Positions 36,880-45,117 of a stretch of 64,000 nt of DNA are shown in pieces. Position numbers and translations under genes: made by a program. Below the pieces are notes generated by a model. It saw only the letters and a program-made list of their open reading frames with translations. It was not told the DNA's origin and did not search any database. Numbering within the stretch: position 1 is the stretch's first letter; each line of letters starts with the position of its first letter. This DNA comes from Mycolicibacillus parakoreensis. Lineage in GTDB: Bacteria; Actinomycetota; Actinomycetes; Mycobacteriales; Mycobacteriaceae. The DNA is taken from contig NZ_CP092365.1 in assembly GCF_022370835.2 (NCBI RefSeq), positions 2,108,001-2,172,000 on the forward strand, in the 5' to 3' direction.

Positions 36880-38399
36880 GCATCTCGTTGCTGCTGGAGA
36901 TGGCAGTGTCGCAAGATCCTGACCGGGTTGCGGTGGTCTGCGACCAGACCCGCTGCACCACCGCCGAGTTGAGTGCGCTCGCCGACGGCGGTGCGGGGCT
37001 GATCGCGGCCTCCGGCGCACAGAGCGTGGCCTACGTCGGCATGGGCGGCGACATGCTGCCGCTGCTGCTGTTCGCCGCGGCCCGGGCCGGGGTCCCGTGC
37101 GCGCCGCTGAACTACCGGTTGAGCGCTCCGGCGCTGCACGAGCTGATCGACCGCCTACCCCAGCCGCTGGTGGTCGTCGATGCCGAGTACCGCGGCGTGC
37201 TCGCCGACCGCCTCGCCGGCAACGCGGTCCTCGACTCCGCGGAGTTCCGCACCGAGGCGCGCACCACCGAACCGGTCAACGCCTGGCCGGACGCCGACGA
37301 CGTGGCGGTGGTGCTGTTCACCTCGGGGACGACCTCACAGCCGAAGGCCGTCGAGTTGTCCCACAACAATCTGACCAGCTACGTCACCGGCACCGTCGAG
37401 TTCGCGTCGGCGGACCCGCAGGACGCCGCGCTGATCTGTGTACCGCCGTACCACATCGCCGGCGTCGGGGCGGCGCTGACCAATCTGTACGCCGGACGCC
37501 GGTCGGTGTACCTGCGCAAGTTCGACCCCGCGGAGTGGATTCGCCTGGTCAACGCCGAGTCGGTGACGACCGCGACGGTCGTGCCGACCATGCTCGACCG
37601 GATCGTCGCGGAGCTGGAGCGTCACCCCCGTGCCATGCCGTCGTTGCGCAACCTCGCCTACGGCGGGTCGAAGGTGGCCCTGCCCCTGGTGCGCCAGGCT
37701 CTCGACCTGATGCCCGAGGTGGGCTTCGTCAACGCCTACGGCCTGACCGAGACCAGTTCGACGGTGACCGTGCTCACCCCCGACGATCATCGGCTCGCCC
37801 ACCGCTCCACCGACGAGGCGGTTCGGCGGCGGCTGGGTTCGGTGGGGCGCACGGTGCCGGGCATCGAGGCCGTCGTGCGCGACGGCGACGGGCGGCCGCT
37901 GCCGGCCGGGGCCGCCGGGGAGCTGTTCGTGCGCGGCGAGCAGGTGTCGGGCCGCTACAGCGGTATCGGGTCGGTGCTCGACCCCGACGGCTGGTTCGCG
38001 ACCCGCGACATCGCCGTGGTCGACGACGAGGGATACGTGTTCATCGTCGGACGCTCCGACGACACCATCATCCGCGGCGGCGAGAACATCGCCCCGGCCG
38101 AGATCGAGGACGTTCTCGTGGAGCATCCGCAGGTCCGTCAGGTCGCGGTGGTGGGCTCCGAGGACGCTCAGTGGGGTCAGATCATCGTCGCGGTCGTCGT
38201 TGCCGAACCCGGGGCCGCCCCCGATCCCGAGGCGCTGCGCGACTTCGCCAGGCGCTCGCTGCGCGGGTCGCGCACACCGGACCGGATCGTGTTTCGCGAC
38301 GAGCTGCCGACGACCCCGACCGGCAAAGTGCTCCGCCGCGAACTCGTCGCCGCGCTGGACAATGAACTGCAGGACGCCAACGCCGAAAGGACACCATGA
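36876..38399 (+). CDS. Acyl-CoA synthetase (class I adenylate-forming ligase)
   Basis: A 507-residue ligase. The P-loop is VLFTSGTTSQPKAVELSH, YGLTETSSTV is the A5 motif, WFATRDIAVVD and VGRSDDTIIRGGENIAPAEIE lead to the hinge, and PTTPTGKVLRRELV holds the catalytic Lys. It activates a carboxylic acid as its CoA ester. Translated by coupling to the leader peptide. First gene at the left end of the catabolic island and carrying its motif, so probably an entry step. Substrate not predictable. Confidence 0.9.
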   Translation: MSISLLLEMAVSQDPDRVAVVCDQTRCTTAELSALADGGAGLIAASGAQSVAYVGMGGDMLPLLLFAAARAGVPCAPLNYRLSAPALHELIDRLPQPLVVVDAEYRGVLADRLAGNAVLDSAEFRTEARTTEPVNAWPDADDVAVVLFTSGTTSQPKAVELSHNNLTSYVTGTVEFASADPQDAALICVPPYHIAGVGAALTNLYAGRRSVYLRKFDPAEWIRLVNAESVTTATVVPTMLDRIVAELERHPRAMPSLRNLAYGGSKVALPLVRQALDLMPEVGFVNAYGLTETSSTVTVLTPDDHRLAHRSTDEAVRRRLGSVGRTVPGIEAVVRDGDGRPLPAGAAGELFVRGEQVSGRYSGIGSVLDPDGWFATRDIAVVDDEGYVFIVGRSDDTIIRGGENIAPAEIEDVLVEHPQVRQVAVVGSEDAQWGQIIVAVVVAEPGAAPDPEALRDFARRSLRGSRTPDRIVFRDELPTTPTGKVLRRELVAALDNELQDANAERTP

Positions 38400-38698
38400 T
38401 CAAATCAGGCACCCGTTTGAAAAGCCAGGTCTGCGACACCCAGGTCATCGTCGTCAAGACCGCCGAGAGCCTGCAGGACCTGCGTGCCGGGGGCGCTCCG
38501 ATGGTGGCGCTCGACGCCGAGGGCCGCCCCGACGCGACCCTGGACCCGGACTTCGCGTCCGGCTGCGTGATGGGCAAACGCTACGTCGACGACGCGGGCG
38601 CGGAGATCCTCGTCACCAAGGCCGGGGAGGGCAGCCTGTCGGTGGGCACCGTCGCGTTGACCATCAAGGAGGCCAAGCCGCTTCCGGCCAGCGACTGA
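38396..38698 (+). CDS. Small conserved protein coupled to the acyl-CoA synthetase
   Basis: A 100-residue soluble protein whose ATG overlaps the synthetase stop (ATGA). It has two Cys, in SQVCDTQVIVVK and SGCVMGKRYVD, the latter flanked by Gly and Lys, and no membrane span or signal. The regular strands suggest a small beta fold. No known family recognised; the fixed linkage suggests it serves the synthetase or its product. Confidence 0.75.
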   Translation: MIKSGTRLKSQVCDTQVIVVKTAESLQDLRAGGAPMVALDAEGRPDATLDPDFASGCVMGKRYVDDAGAEILVTKAGEGSLSVGTVALTIKEAKPLPASD

Positions 38699-38717
38699 CC
38701 GCCCGACTGAGCGCCGT

Positions 38718-38744
38718 CCGGCCCGGGTGTCACACCCGAGCCGG
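38718..38744. terminator. Bidirectional hairpin between convergent genes
   Basis: An inverted repeat CCGGCCCGGGTGT / ACACCCGAGCCGG with one mismatch and a tiny loop. It starts 20 bp after the small-protein stop and overlaps the last codons of the convergent DoxX gene, so it can end transcription from both sides. Confidence 0.6.
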
Positions 38745-39236
38745 ATCCGGCCGGTAGAAGAGCAGCAGTTGGCCGATCCCACCGACCAGCCCCAGTCCGG
38801 CCGCGATCAGCAGGCCCGCCCAGCCCTCGCACCAGGGGTGTCCGAACACCAGCGAGTCCACACTGAGCCGCCCCGGCCCGGTCATCGCGACGCCGACGGC
38901 CGCCACCGCCAGGACCAGGTTGTACTCCCAGCCGCTGCTGACGATGAAAAACCCGTTCCCCCGGTGCACCGTCCAGCCCGCCACCAGCATCAACGCGACG
39001 AAGCCCGCCGCGGCGACCGGCGTGAGCAGCCCGATGGCGAACCCCAGCCCGGCCGCGATCTCGGCGCCGGCCGCGATCCGGGCGTGCACGACACCGGGAC
39101 GCATTCCGATGCTGTCGAACCACCGTGCGGTCCCGCTGATCCGGCCGCCGGCGAAAATCTTGTTGTATCCGTGGGCGGCCAAGGTCAGCCCCAGGCAGAG
39201 CCGCACGATCAGCAATCCCACGTCATAGGCGCTCAT
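38730..39236 (-). CDS. DoxX-family membrane protein
   Basis: A 168-residue protein with four membrane helices. LIVRLCLGLTLAAHGYNKIF is the DoxX signature, followed by SGTARWFDSIGMRPG and AAGAEIAAGLGFAIGLLTP. Family members are linked to redox balance at the membrane. Its start overlaps the stop of the upstream ABM-type gene by 4 nt. Confidence 0.88.
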   Translation of the reverse strand: MSAYDVGLLIVRLCLGLTLAAHGYNKIFAGGRISGTARWFDSIGMRPGVVHARIAAGAEIAAGLGFAIGLLTPVAAAGFVALMLVAGWTVHRGNGFFIVSSGWEYNLVLAVAAVGVAMTGPGRLSVDSLVFGHPWCEGWAGLLIAAGLGLVGGIGQLLLFYRPDPARV

Positions 39237-39895
39237 GTCGCTGTGTTCTCCTTCGTCGTCTCCGATGGAATCCGCATCATGTGGTCGAGGTGCCCGACGA
39301 AAACGGGCGGATAGACGCCGACACCGGCGGTGGTGATCCAGTCAGCGGCGAACGGGGGCTGGTCGATCCAGCGCGCCGCGCTGTCCTCGTCGTCGGCCTG
39401 CTGGAGCACGAAGACCTCACGGGGGTTGTCGAAGGCCTGAAAAACCAGGATCTTGCGGATTCCGGCGTCCGCGAACCGCGTGATCGTGCGGTCGATGAGG
39501 GCGACGAACCGTGCGGTGTCGGCGACCTCGGCGACCGCGGCCACCACCACACCGGGCGCCTCGGCACCGGGCGGCTCGGCACCGGGGGCGGCCACCTCGA
39601 TCCGTTCGATCAGCGAACCGGCGAACACCGCCGGGATGTCGGTGACGCCGACGGCGTCGAACCACTGCATGAAGATCCGTTCACGCAGCACGTCGGTGAC
39701 CGGTTGCCGGCCGCGGATGGCCATGGTCACCAGGATCCGGCCGCGCTCCGCCGACGAGGTGTACACCAGCACGTGATGGGCGCCCAGGGCGGCCAGGTCC
39801 GATTCGCACCGTTGCAGCAACGGCCACACCCGGGCCGGGTCCGGGACCCGGTAGTCCATCGCGAGCACCAGGGAGTGGGACTGCGCGTCAGCCAC
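39233..39895 (-). CDS. Two-domain dimeric alpha/beta-barrel (ABM-like) protein
   Basis: A 220-residue protein with two similar halves: residues 1-100 (LVLAMDYRVPDPARVWPLL, MQWFDAVGVTDIPAVFAGSLIERIEV) and 115-210 (VVVAAVAEVADTARFVALI, ITTAGVGVYPPVFVGHLDHM). Each has the Phe/Val/Gly strand pattern of antibiotic-monooxygenase-like or muconolactone-isomerase-like barrels. No catalytic residues can be assigned. Similar mycobacterial proteins are, I believe, sometimes mislabelled as fatty-acid-CoA ligases. Co-transcribed with DoxX. Confidence 0.65.
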   Translation of the reverse strand: MADAQSHSLVLAMDYRVPDPARVWPLLQRCESDLAALGAHHVLVYTSSAERGRILVTMAIRGRQPVTDVLRERIFMQWFDAVGVTDIPAVFAGSLIERIEVAAPGAEPPGAEAPGVVVAAVAEVADTARFVALIDRTITRFADAGIRKILVFQAFDNPREVFVLQQADDEDSAARWIDQPPFAADWITTAGVGVYPPVFVGHLDHMMRIPSETTKENTAT

Positions 39896-39927
39896 GACAC
39901 CTCACGCCAAACAGATTACCGCAGAAT

Positions 39928-39942
39928 GGAAATGATGTTCTC
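39928..39942. promoter_or_regulatory. Possible weak copy of the island motif
   Basis: GGAAATGATGTTCTC matches the island consensus at about 10 of 15 positions and lies 33 bp upstream of the ABM-like gene start on the opposite strand. It is weak evidence on its own. Confidence 0.25.
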
Positions 39943-39948
39943 GCGGGG

Positions 39949-40410
39949 TCAGCTCGCCGGGCTGAGGTCCGCCGCGACCGACGGGCCGGCGGCCACGCCG
40001 CAGGTGAAGATCTCGGCGTCGGACACCGGGCCGGTCGCATCGGCCCCCGCCCTCAGCAGGGCCTGGGCCTTAAAGGCACGGGCCGCCGCGCTCAACCGGT
40101 GCTGCCTGACCGCGACGGCCGGATCGAGTTCTGCCGGCACCGCACCCCACAACGTCACCTCGGTACGGCCGTGCTCCAGCGCCGCCAGCACCCCGTGCTG
40201 CACCCCCTGGTGGGAGTCGAACATCCCCGCCGACACCGCGATCGTCTGCGGATGCCATCGCTGCTCCCAGTGCTTGAGCACCGACGCCAGGTCGAGAACG
40301 CGAGCGCCGAGGACCTCCAGCGGCCGGCCCTGCCCGACATCACCGATCAACACCGAGACGTCCCACCCCGCGGTGACTCGGTCGTAGATCCAGCCCCCGG
40401 CGGCGGTCAC
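39949..40410 (-). CDS. Conserved hypothetical coupled to a TetR gene
   Basis: A 153-residue protein if the GTG at 40410 is used, which overlaps the TetR stop by 4 nt. It reads VTAAGGWIYDRVTAGWDVSVLIGD, LEVLGARVLDLASVL, IAVSAGMFDSHQGVQHGVL and TEVTLWGAVPAEL, then QHRLSAAARAFKAQALLRA. No signal or membrane span. I recall related proteins in mycobacteria but no function. The frame is open further upstream inside the TetR gene. Confidence 0.6.
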   Translation of the reverse strand: MTAAGGWIYDRVTAGWDVSVLIGDVGQGRPLEVLGARVLDLASVLKHWEQRWHPQTIAVSAGMFDSHQGVQHGVLAALEHGRTEVTLWGAVPAELDPAVAVRQHRLSAAARAFKAQALLRAGADATGPVSDAEIFTCGVAAGPSVAADLSPAS

Positions 40411-41090
40411 GACATCGAGGACATTGAGCCCGACGACGTCGAACCGGTACCGCCGTGCGGGCCCGCCCCGTTTGCGCGCGGATCCGTTGCCGTGTTCGGC
40501 CCCGCCAAGTCGCGTGCCAGCGTGTCGGTGTACGCGTTGAACACCTCGGCCAGGGGTATCGAAGGATCCAGCAACCATGACATCTCCATTCCATTGATAA
40601 ACGCGAGTATCTCGACGGCCTTGACCGTCGCGTCGCAGTCGTTGCGGTACCGCCCCGCCCGTTGTCCGTCACCGATCAGGTCGGCCACGATCGTCACCGC
40701 ACGCCGGTAGCGCTCGACCATTCGGTCGTGCAGAGGGGTGTCCGGGGAGATGTTCTCCACCAGCAGCACCGTGAACGTGCCGACCAACTCCGGTGCCCGA
40801 TCGAAGCGCTCAGCGACCCGCCGGATCTCGTCGATGAGGTCCCCGGACCGGTCCGCGTGCGCGTTATCGTCGGCGTCACGGGCGTCGAGCACCGCGTGCA
40901 GCAACTGTTCCTTCGAGGCGAAGTGATGCAGCAGTCCCGCGGCACTGACCCCCGCCTCTCGGGCGATCTGAGCGAGCGTGGTGGTGCGCCAGCCGTTGTG
41001 CGCCAGCAGCCGTTCGGCTGCCGCCAGAATCCGCTGTCGACGGTCCTCGCCCTTGGCGAGAAGCGTCGCATACGGTCGCGAAGCGGTCAT
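40407..41090 (-). CDS. TetR-family regulator
   Basis: A 227-residue regulator. The helix-turn-helix is RQRILAAAERLLAHNGWRTTTLAQIAREAGVSAAGLLHHFASKEQLL. The ATG at 41090 has AGGAG close upstream; an upstream ATG at 41123 lies inside the operator and is rejected. It sits downstream of the ThDP-enzyme gene on the same strand and probably controls part of the island, or itself through the inverted repeat at 41106-41137. Confidence 0.9.
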   Translation of the reverse strand: MTASRPYATLLAKGEDRRQRILAAAERLLAHNGWRTTTLAQIAREAGVSAAGLLHHFASKEQLLHAVLDARDADDNAHADRSGDLIDEIRRVAERFDRAPELVGTFTVLLVENISPDTPLHDRMVERYRRAVTIVADLIGDGQRAGRYRNDCDATVKAVEILAFINGMEMSWLLDPSIPLAEVFNAYTDTLARDLAGPNTATDPRANGAGPHGGTGSTSSGSMSSMS

Positions 41091-41105
41091 AGGACTCCTG
41101 GGCTG

Positions 41106-41137
41106 AACCAACCGAATGAACACACAGTAGGTTGGTT
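41106..41137. promoter_or_regulatory. Inverted repeat AACCAACC/GGTTGGTT upstream of TetR
   Basis: Two perfect 8-bp arms (41106-41113 and 41130-41137) with a 16-nt spacer lie 16 bp upstream of the TetR ATG. The form suits binding by a TetR dimer. It is unlike the GAKAATNTCATTCTC motif, so a separate circuit is implied. Confidence 0.55.
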
Positions 41138-41200
41138 TCGGGTCTGTGACAAGGGTCTCATCGACGGCGGTCGCCGGCGCGCGTCACGCGCGCCGGTCGT

Positions 41201-42910
41201 CTACTGGGTGCCCTCGGCGTACCAGGTGCGGAACTCGGCATAGTTGGGCATCTCCTCCGAGTTGGCCTTCGGGTCGATGCACACGTGCACGACGGCGGTG
41301 CCGCCGGTCGCGTAGGCGCGTTTGATCGCCGGCCCGATCTCCTCCTCGGACTCGACGTATTCGCCGTGGCAGCCCAGGCCCTGCGCGATCTTGTCGAACC
41401 GCACGTCCTTGCTCCAGTGCACGCCCGGCTGCGGGGCGGGCTGGTCGAAGGTCCGCTTGTACACCCCGACCTCCAGGCCCCACTGGTAATCCACGCCGAC
41501 CACGCAGACCAGCGGCAGATTGAGCCGTGCGGCGGTCTCCAACTCGGAGATGTGGAACAGGAACGCCGAGTCGCTGGTCAGCAGCATCACCGGCCGTGTG
41601 CCCCCGTCGGCGACCGCCGCGCCCACCGCATAGGGCAGTCCGGTGCCGAGGTGACCGAAGTTCTGGTTCCACAACACGTCGTGGGGTTTGGCCTGCGAAT
41701 AGGTCCACTGAAAGATGACCACCGCTCCGCCGTCGCGGACCATGATGCCCTCGGCGGGGAAGGCCTCGGTGGCTTCGACGACCAAGCGCGCCGGGTGCAC
41801 CGGGCTGCGCCCCGACGGCGCCGTCTCGGCCAGCTCGGCCAGCCGGTCGATGTCCTGTTTGATCCACCGGTCCAGGTCGGCGACCGGGCGGCGGGCGGCG
41901 CCGTCCTTGAGTGCCGCCACCAGCTGGGGCACCACCCCGCGCAGATCGCCCACCAGCGGCACATCGATCGGCCGGTTCACCCCGATCGCCATCGGGTCCT
42001 GCTCGACGTAGATCCATTTGCGCTCGGCGTCGCGCTCCGCCCAGTGCCGGGTCGTGCCGTAGTGCAGCGGCTCGCCGAGTTCGGTGCCCAGCGCCACGCA
42101 GACATCCGAGCCCGCCACCGCTTCGACCGCCGCGGTGGAGAAACCGTAGGGGAAGGTCCGCTCCTCAAGGCCGGGGATGAACGCCGTCCCGCCGGAGGTC
42201 TGGATCACCGGGCAGCCCATCAGCTCGGCGAGCTCGCGGACCGCGGCACCGGTGCGCGAGGTGTGCACGCCGTGACCGACCAGCAGGATCGGGTTGTCCG
42301 CCGCGCGGATGAGCTCGGCGGCCTTGGCGACCTCCTGCGCGTCGGCCCGCTGATTGACCAGCCGGTAGCGGTGCGGCGGCATCGGCTCGGCGACGTCGAG
42401 CTCGTCGAGGATCACATGGGAGGGGTATTCGACGTAGGCCGGTCCCGGTGTGCCGGACATGGCCTGGCGGATCGCCTCGCGCACGATCTCGTCGGTCTGC
42501 ACGCCGTACTCGATCGACGCGCTGTACTTCACCGACGGCACGAACAGGTCTTCCTGGCGGACGAATTGGATCCGCCCACGGCGCACCCGCCGCTCGGTGA
42601 TGCGGGCCCGCTGCCCGCCGAGGAAGATCACCGGGGAGTTCTCCACCTTCGCGCAGATCATCGCCCCGGCGATGTTGGCCACCCCCGGGCCCAGCGTGCC
42701 GATGCACAACCCGGGCCGTCCGGTCATCCGCGACGCCGCCTCGGCCATGAACCCGGCGCACTCCTCGTGGTGCGGCGCCACCACCGACCAGCCGCGCTGC
42801 TCGGCCTCGACGAACATGTGGACGAAGTTGGGGTCGGGGATGCCGAACAGCGTGTTGACGCCCTCGGCTTCGAACAGTTCCAGGATCCGGCGGTAGACGG
42901 GGACACCCAC
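41201..42910 (-). CDS. Thiamine diphosphate-dependent enzyme (acetolactate synthase/acyl-CoA lyase-like)
   Basis: A 569-residue three-domain ThDP enzyme. Glu49 in HHEECAGFMAEAASRMTGRPG is the cofactor-activating Glu; GTLGPGVANIAGAM and the central domain GHGVHTSRTGAAV are typical. The C-terminal ThDP/Mg motif is altered: GDG becomes SDS in LLTSDSAFLF and the usual Asn pair becomes VDYQWG. Possible roles are 2-hydroxyacyl-CoA lyase, oxalyl-CoA-decarboxylase-like or a C-C hydrolase. Last gene of a seven-gene operon with CoA-ester enzymes, so a CoA substrate is likely. GTG start with AAGGAG. Confidence 0.85.
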   Translation of the reverse strand: MGVPVYRRILELFEAEGVNTLFGIPDPNFVHMFVEAEQRGWSVVAPHHEECAGFMAEAASRMTGRPGLCIGTLGPGVANIAGAMICAKVENSPVIFLGGQRARITERRVRRGRIQFVRQEDLFVPSVKYSASIEYGVQTDEIVREAIRQAMSGTPGPAYVEYPSHVILDELDVAEPMPPHRYRLVNQRADAQEVAKAAELIRAADNPILLVGHGVHTSRTGAAVRELAELMGCPVIQTSGGTAFIPGLEERTFPYGFSTAAVEAVAGSDVCVALGTELGEPLHYGTTRHWAERDAERKWIYVEQDPMAIGVNRPIDVPLVGDLRGVVPQLVAALKDGAARRPVADLDRWIKQDIDRLAELAETAPSGRSPVHPARLVVEATEAFPAEGIMVRDGGAVVIFQWTYSQAKPHDVLWNQNFGHLGTGLPYAVGAAVADGGTRPVMLLTSDSAFLFHISELETAARLNLPLVCVVGVDYQWGLEVGVYKRTFDQPAPQPGVHWSKDVRFDKIAQGLGCHGEYVESEEEIGPAIKRAYATGGTAVVHVCIDPKANSEEMPNYAEFRTWYAEGTQ

Positions 42911-42931
42911 GATAAATACTCCTTGTCCGAC

Positions 42932-43957
42932 TTACTGATAACGGTGAGCGAGATATTGGCGGTGCGCTGCCGGGGATCCGAACAGCGACCGGTTGAACGT
43001 TGCGCGCTTGAGGTAGGCGTGGATGCCGCTCTCCCACGTGTAGCCGATGCCGCCGTGCAGCTGCAGGGCCTTGCCGACGACCTCGACCGCCGCGGCGCCG
43101 GTGTAGGACTTCGCCATCGCCACGGCCGCGGTGACATCCTCGGCTCGGTCGGCCACCAGCGTCTCGACGCCGGTGCCCACCAGCGCCCGGGCCGCCGAGA
43201 TCGTCACCAGCATGTCCGCGCAAGCGTGTTTGACCGCTTGGAACGAGCCGATGGGCCGGCCGAACTGGGTGCGTGCCCGCGCATAGGTGACCGTCCTGGC
43301 CAGCATCGCCTCGGCCAGACCGAGACTGTCACAGGCCACGGCGAGGGCAGCCCGGTTGCGCACCGTTTGCGCCCCACCGGGCTCGAAGCGCAGCACCGCC
43401 GACGCGTCGACCTCGATGCCGTCGGCGGCGACCGTGGCGACCGTCCGCGTCGGGTCGAGAACCGGTTGGGCGGTCACCGCCAGCCCGGCGACGTCCACCA
43501 CGACCTCGGTCCCGGACACGTCGGTGGCCAGCACCAGGAAGCGGTCGGCGCCCTCGGCGTCGGGCACGAACTCGGCGCTGCCGCTCAGCCGCCGGTCGGC
43601 GGTGAGGCGAAACGCCGAGCCCTGGCCGATCACCGCGGTCACGCGCAGCTCGCCCGCGGCGATGGCGGTCAGCAGCCGGTCACGGACCGCGCCGGCGGGC
43701 AGCGCGGTCAACGCGCCGACCGCCAGCACGGCGCTGCCCAGGTACTGTGCCGTCGCGGCCGCGCGACCCAGCTCCTCACAGATCACCGCGGTCTCGGCGA
43801 ACGTCGCACCGGCACCGCCGAATTCCTCGGGCACCTCCAAACCCGCCCAACCGGTGTCGACCAGCCTGGCCCAGTCCACGACGGGTTCACGGGCGAGCAC
43901 GTCACCGGCGACAGCGCGAAGGTCGTCGTGGAATGCGGCGAACTCCGTTGTGGTCAT
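42932..43957 (-). CDS. Acyl-CoA dehydrogenase, short subunit (pair A)
   Basis: A 341-residue FadE-like protein, shorter than the usual 380-400. It has VPEEFGGAGATFAETAVICEELGR near the start, RTQFGRPIGSFQAVKHACADM and LHGGIGYTWESGIHAYLKRATF at the C-terminus. Mycobacterial steroid-degrading dehydrogenases pair such a short subunit with a longer one as alpha2beta2. The start overlaps the long-subunit stop by 4 nt. FAD-linked alpha-beta dehydrogenation of a CoA ester, probably bulky or cyclic. Confidence 0.9.
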   Translation of the reverse strand: MTTTEFAAFHDDLRAVAGDVLAREPVVDWARLVDTGWAGLEVPEEFGGAGATFAETAVICEELGRAAATAQYLGSAVLAVGALTALPAGAVRDRLLTAIAAGELRVTAVIGQGSAFRLTADRRLSGSAEFVPDAEGADRFLVLATDVSGTEVVVDVAGLAVTAQPVLDPTRTVATVAADGIEVDASAVLRFEPGGAQTVRNRAALAVACDSLGLAEAMLARTVTYARARTQFGRPIGSFQAVKHACADMLVTISAARALVGTGVETLVADRAEDVTAAVAMAKSYTGAAAVEVVGKALQLHGGIGYTWESGIHAYLKRATFNRSLFGSPAAHRQYLAHRYQ

Positions 43958-45117
43958 GGCAGACTCGGCTCTCTGGGCAGGCCCAGCCCTCGTTCGCCGA
44001 TGATGGTCCGTTGGATCTCACTGGAGCCACCGGGAATCGTCCACTCCCATGAACCGATGAAATCGAGCACCCACGACCCGGATTCCCAGCCGCTGGACAG
44101 TGGTTTGGTCAGCTCGGTGTGGCCCGCCAGGCCGCTGATCTCGGCGCCGAAATCGGTCAGCCGCTGCAGCAGTTCGCTGTAGAAGAGCTTCACGATCGAG
44201 GCGTCGGCCGGACCGGCGGTGCCGGCCTCGGTGTTCTCCACGAGTCGCCGGCACATCGTGCGCAGTGCGCTGATCTCGGTGTCGAGTCGAGCCAGCGTGT
44301 CGGCGACGACCGGGTCGGCGGTGGGGGCCGCCTGCACCAGCCGATCAAAGCCCGCACCGCCGAGCCGCTCGGCCAACTCCAACATCGTCAGACCGCGCTC
44401 GGCGCCCAGCGTCGCCTGCGCCACCTGCCAGCCGGCGTTCTCCGCCCCGATCAGGTTGACCGCCGGGATCAGCACGTCGTCGAGGAAGATCTCGCAGAAG
44501 TGCTCGTCGCCGACGGCGTTGCGGATCGGACGCACCTGCACGCCGGGGGTGGCCATGTCCAACAGGAAATACGAGATGCCCTTCCGCTTCGGGGCGTTCG
44601 GGTCGGTGCGGGCCAGCAACAGACACCACTGGGCGTGGCGTGCACCGCTGGCCCACAGTTTCTGGCCGTTGACCACGTAGCTGTCCCCGACCCGGCGCGC
44701 GGCGGTGCGCAGCGCCGCGAGATCGGAGCCGGCCTCGGGTTCGGAGAAGCCCTGCACCCAGATCTCGCCGTCGAGGATCGCCGGCAGATGCCGACGGCGC
44801 TGAGCCTCGGTGCCGGCGGCCAGCAGCGTCGACGCCGCGTGGTGAATGCCCACGAACGCCAGCACCAGCCGGGGCGCATCGTGCGCGGCGAGTTCCTGGT
44901 AGAGCACGACCTGATCGGTCACCGACATCCCGCCGCCCCACTCCCGCGGCCAGTGCGGGACCGCGAATCCGGCGCTGTGCAGGGTCGCGAACCAGTCGCG
45001 CTGGAACTCGACGAACTCCCGCTCGTCGGCGCCGGTCTGGCGGCGGCGCCAATCGGCGGGGATGTTCTCGGCACACCACTGGCGTACCTCGGCACGGAAA
45101 TCGGCGTTGCGGGTCAT
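43954..45117 (-). CDS. Acyl-CoA dehydrogenase, long subunit (pair A)
   Basis: A 387-residue FadE-like protein. FSEPEAGSDLAALRTAARR and GQKLWASGARHAQWCLLLART are the FAD/substrate signatures; WTIPGGSSEIQRTIIGERGLGLPRE ends it. The canonical Glu of the YEGTSQIQR motif is replaced by Gly (IPGGSSEIQR), as expected of one half of a heteromeric enzyme. Starts where the enoyl-CoA hydratase gene ends (4-nt overlap). Confidence 0.92.
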   Translation of the reverse strand: MTRNADFRAEVRQWCAENIPADWRRRQTGADEREFVEFQRDWFATLHSAGFAVPHWPREWGGGMSVTDQVVLYQELAAHDAPRLVLAFVGIHHAASTLLAAGTEAQRRRHLPAILDGEIWVQGFSEPEAGSDLAALRTAARRVGDSYVVNGQKLWASGARHAQWCLLLARTDPNAPKRKGISYFLLDMATPGVQVRPIRNAVGDEHFCEIFLDDVLIPAVNLIGAENAGWQVAQATLGAERGLTMLELAERLGGAGFDRLVQAAPTADPVVADTLARLDTEISALRTMCRRLVENTEAGTAGPADASIVKLFYSELLQRLTDFGAEISGLAGHTELTKPLSSGWESGSWVLDFIGSWEWTIPGGSSEIQRTIIGERGLGLPREPSLP

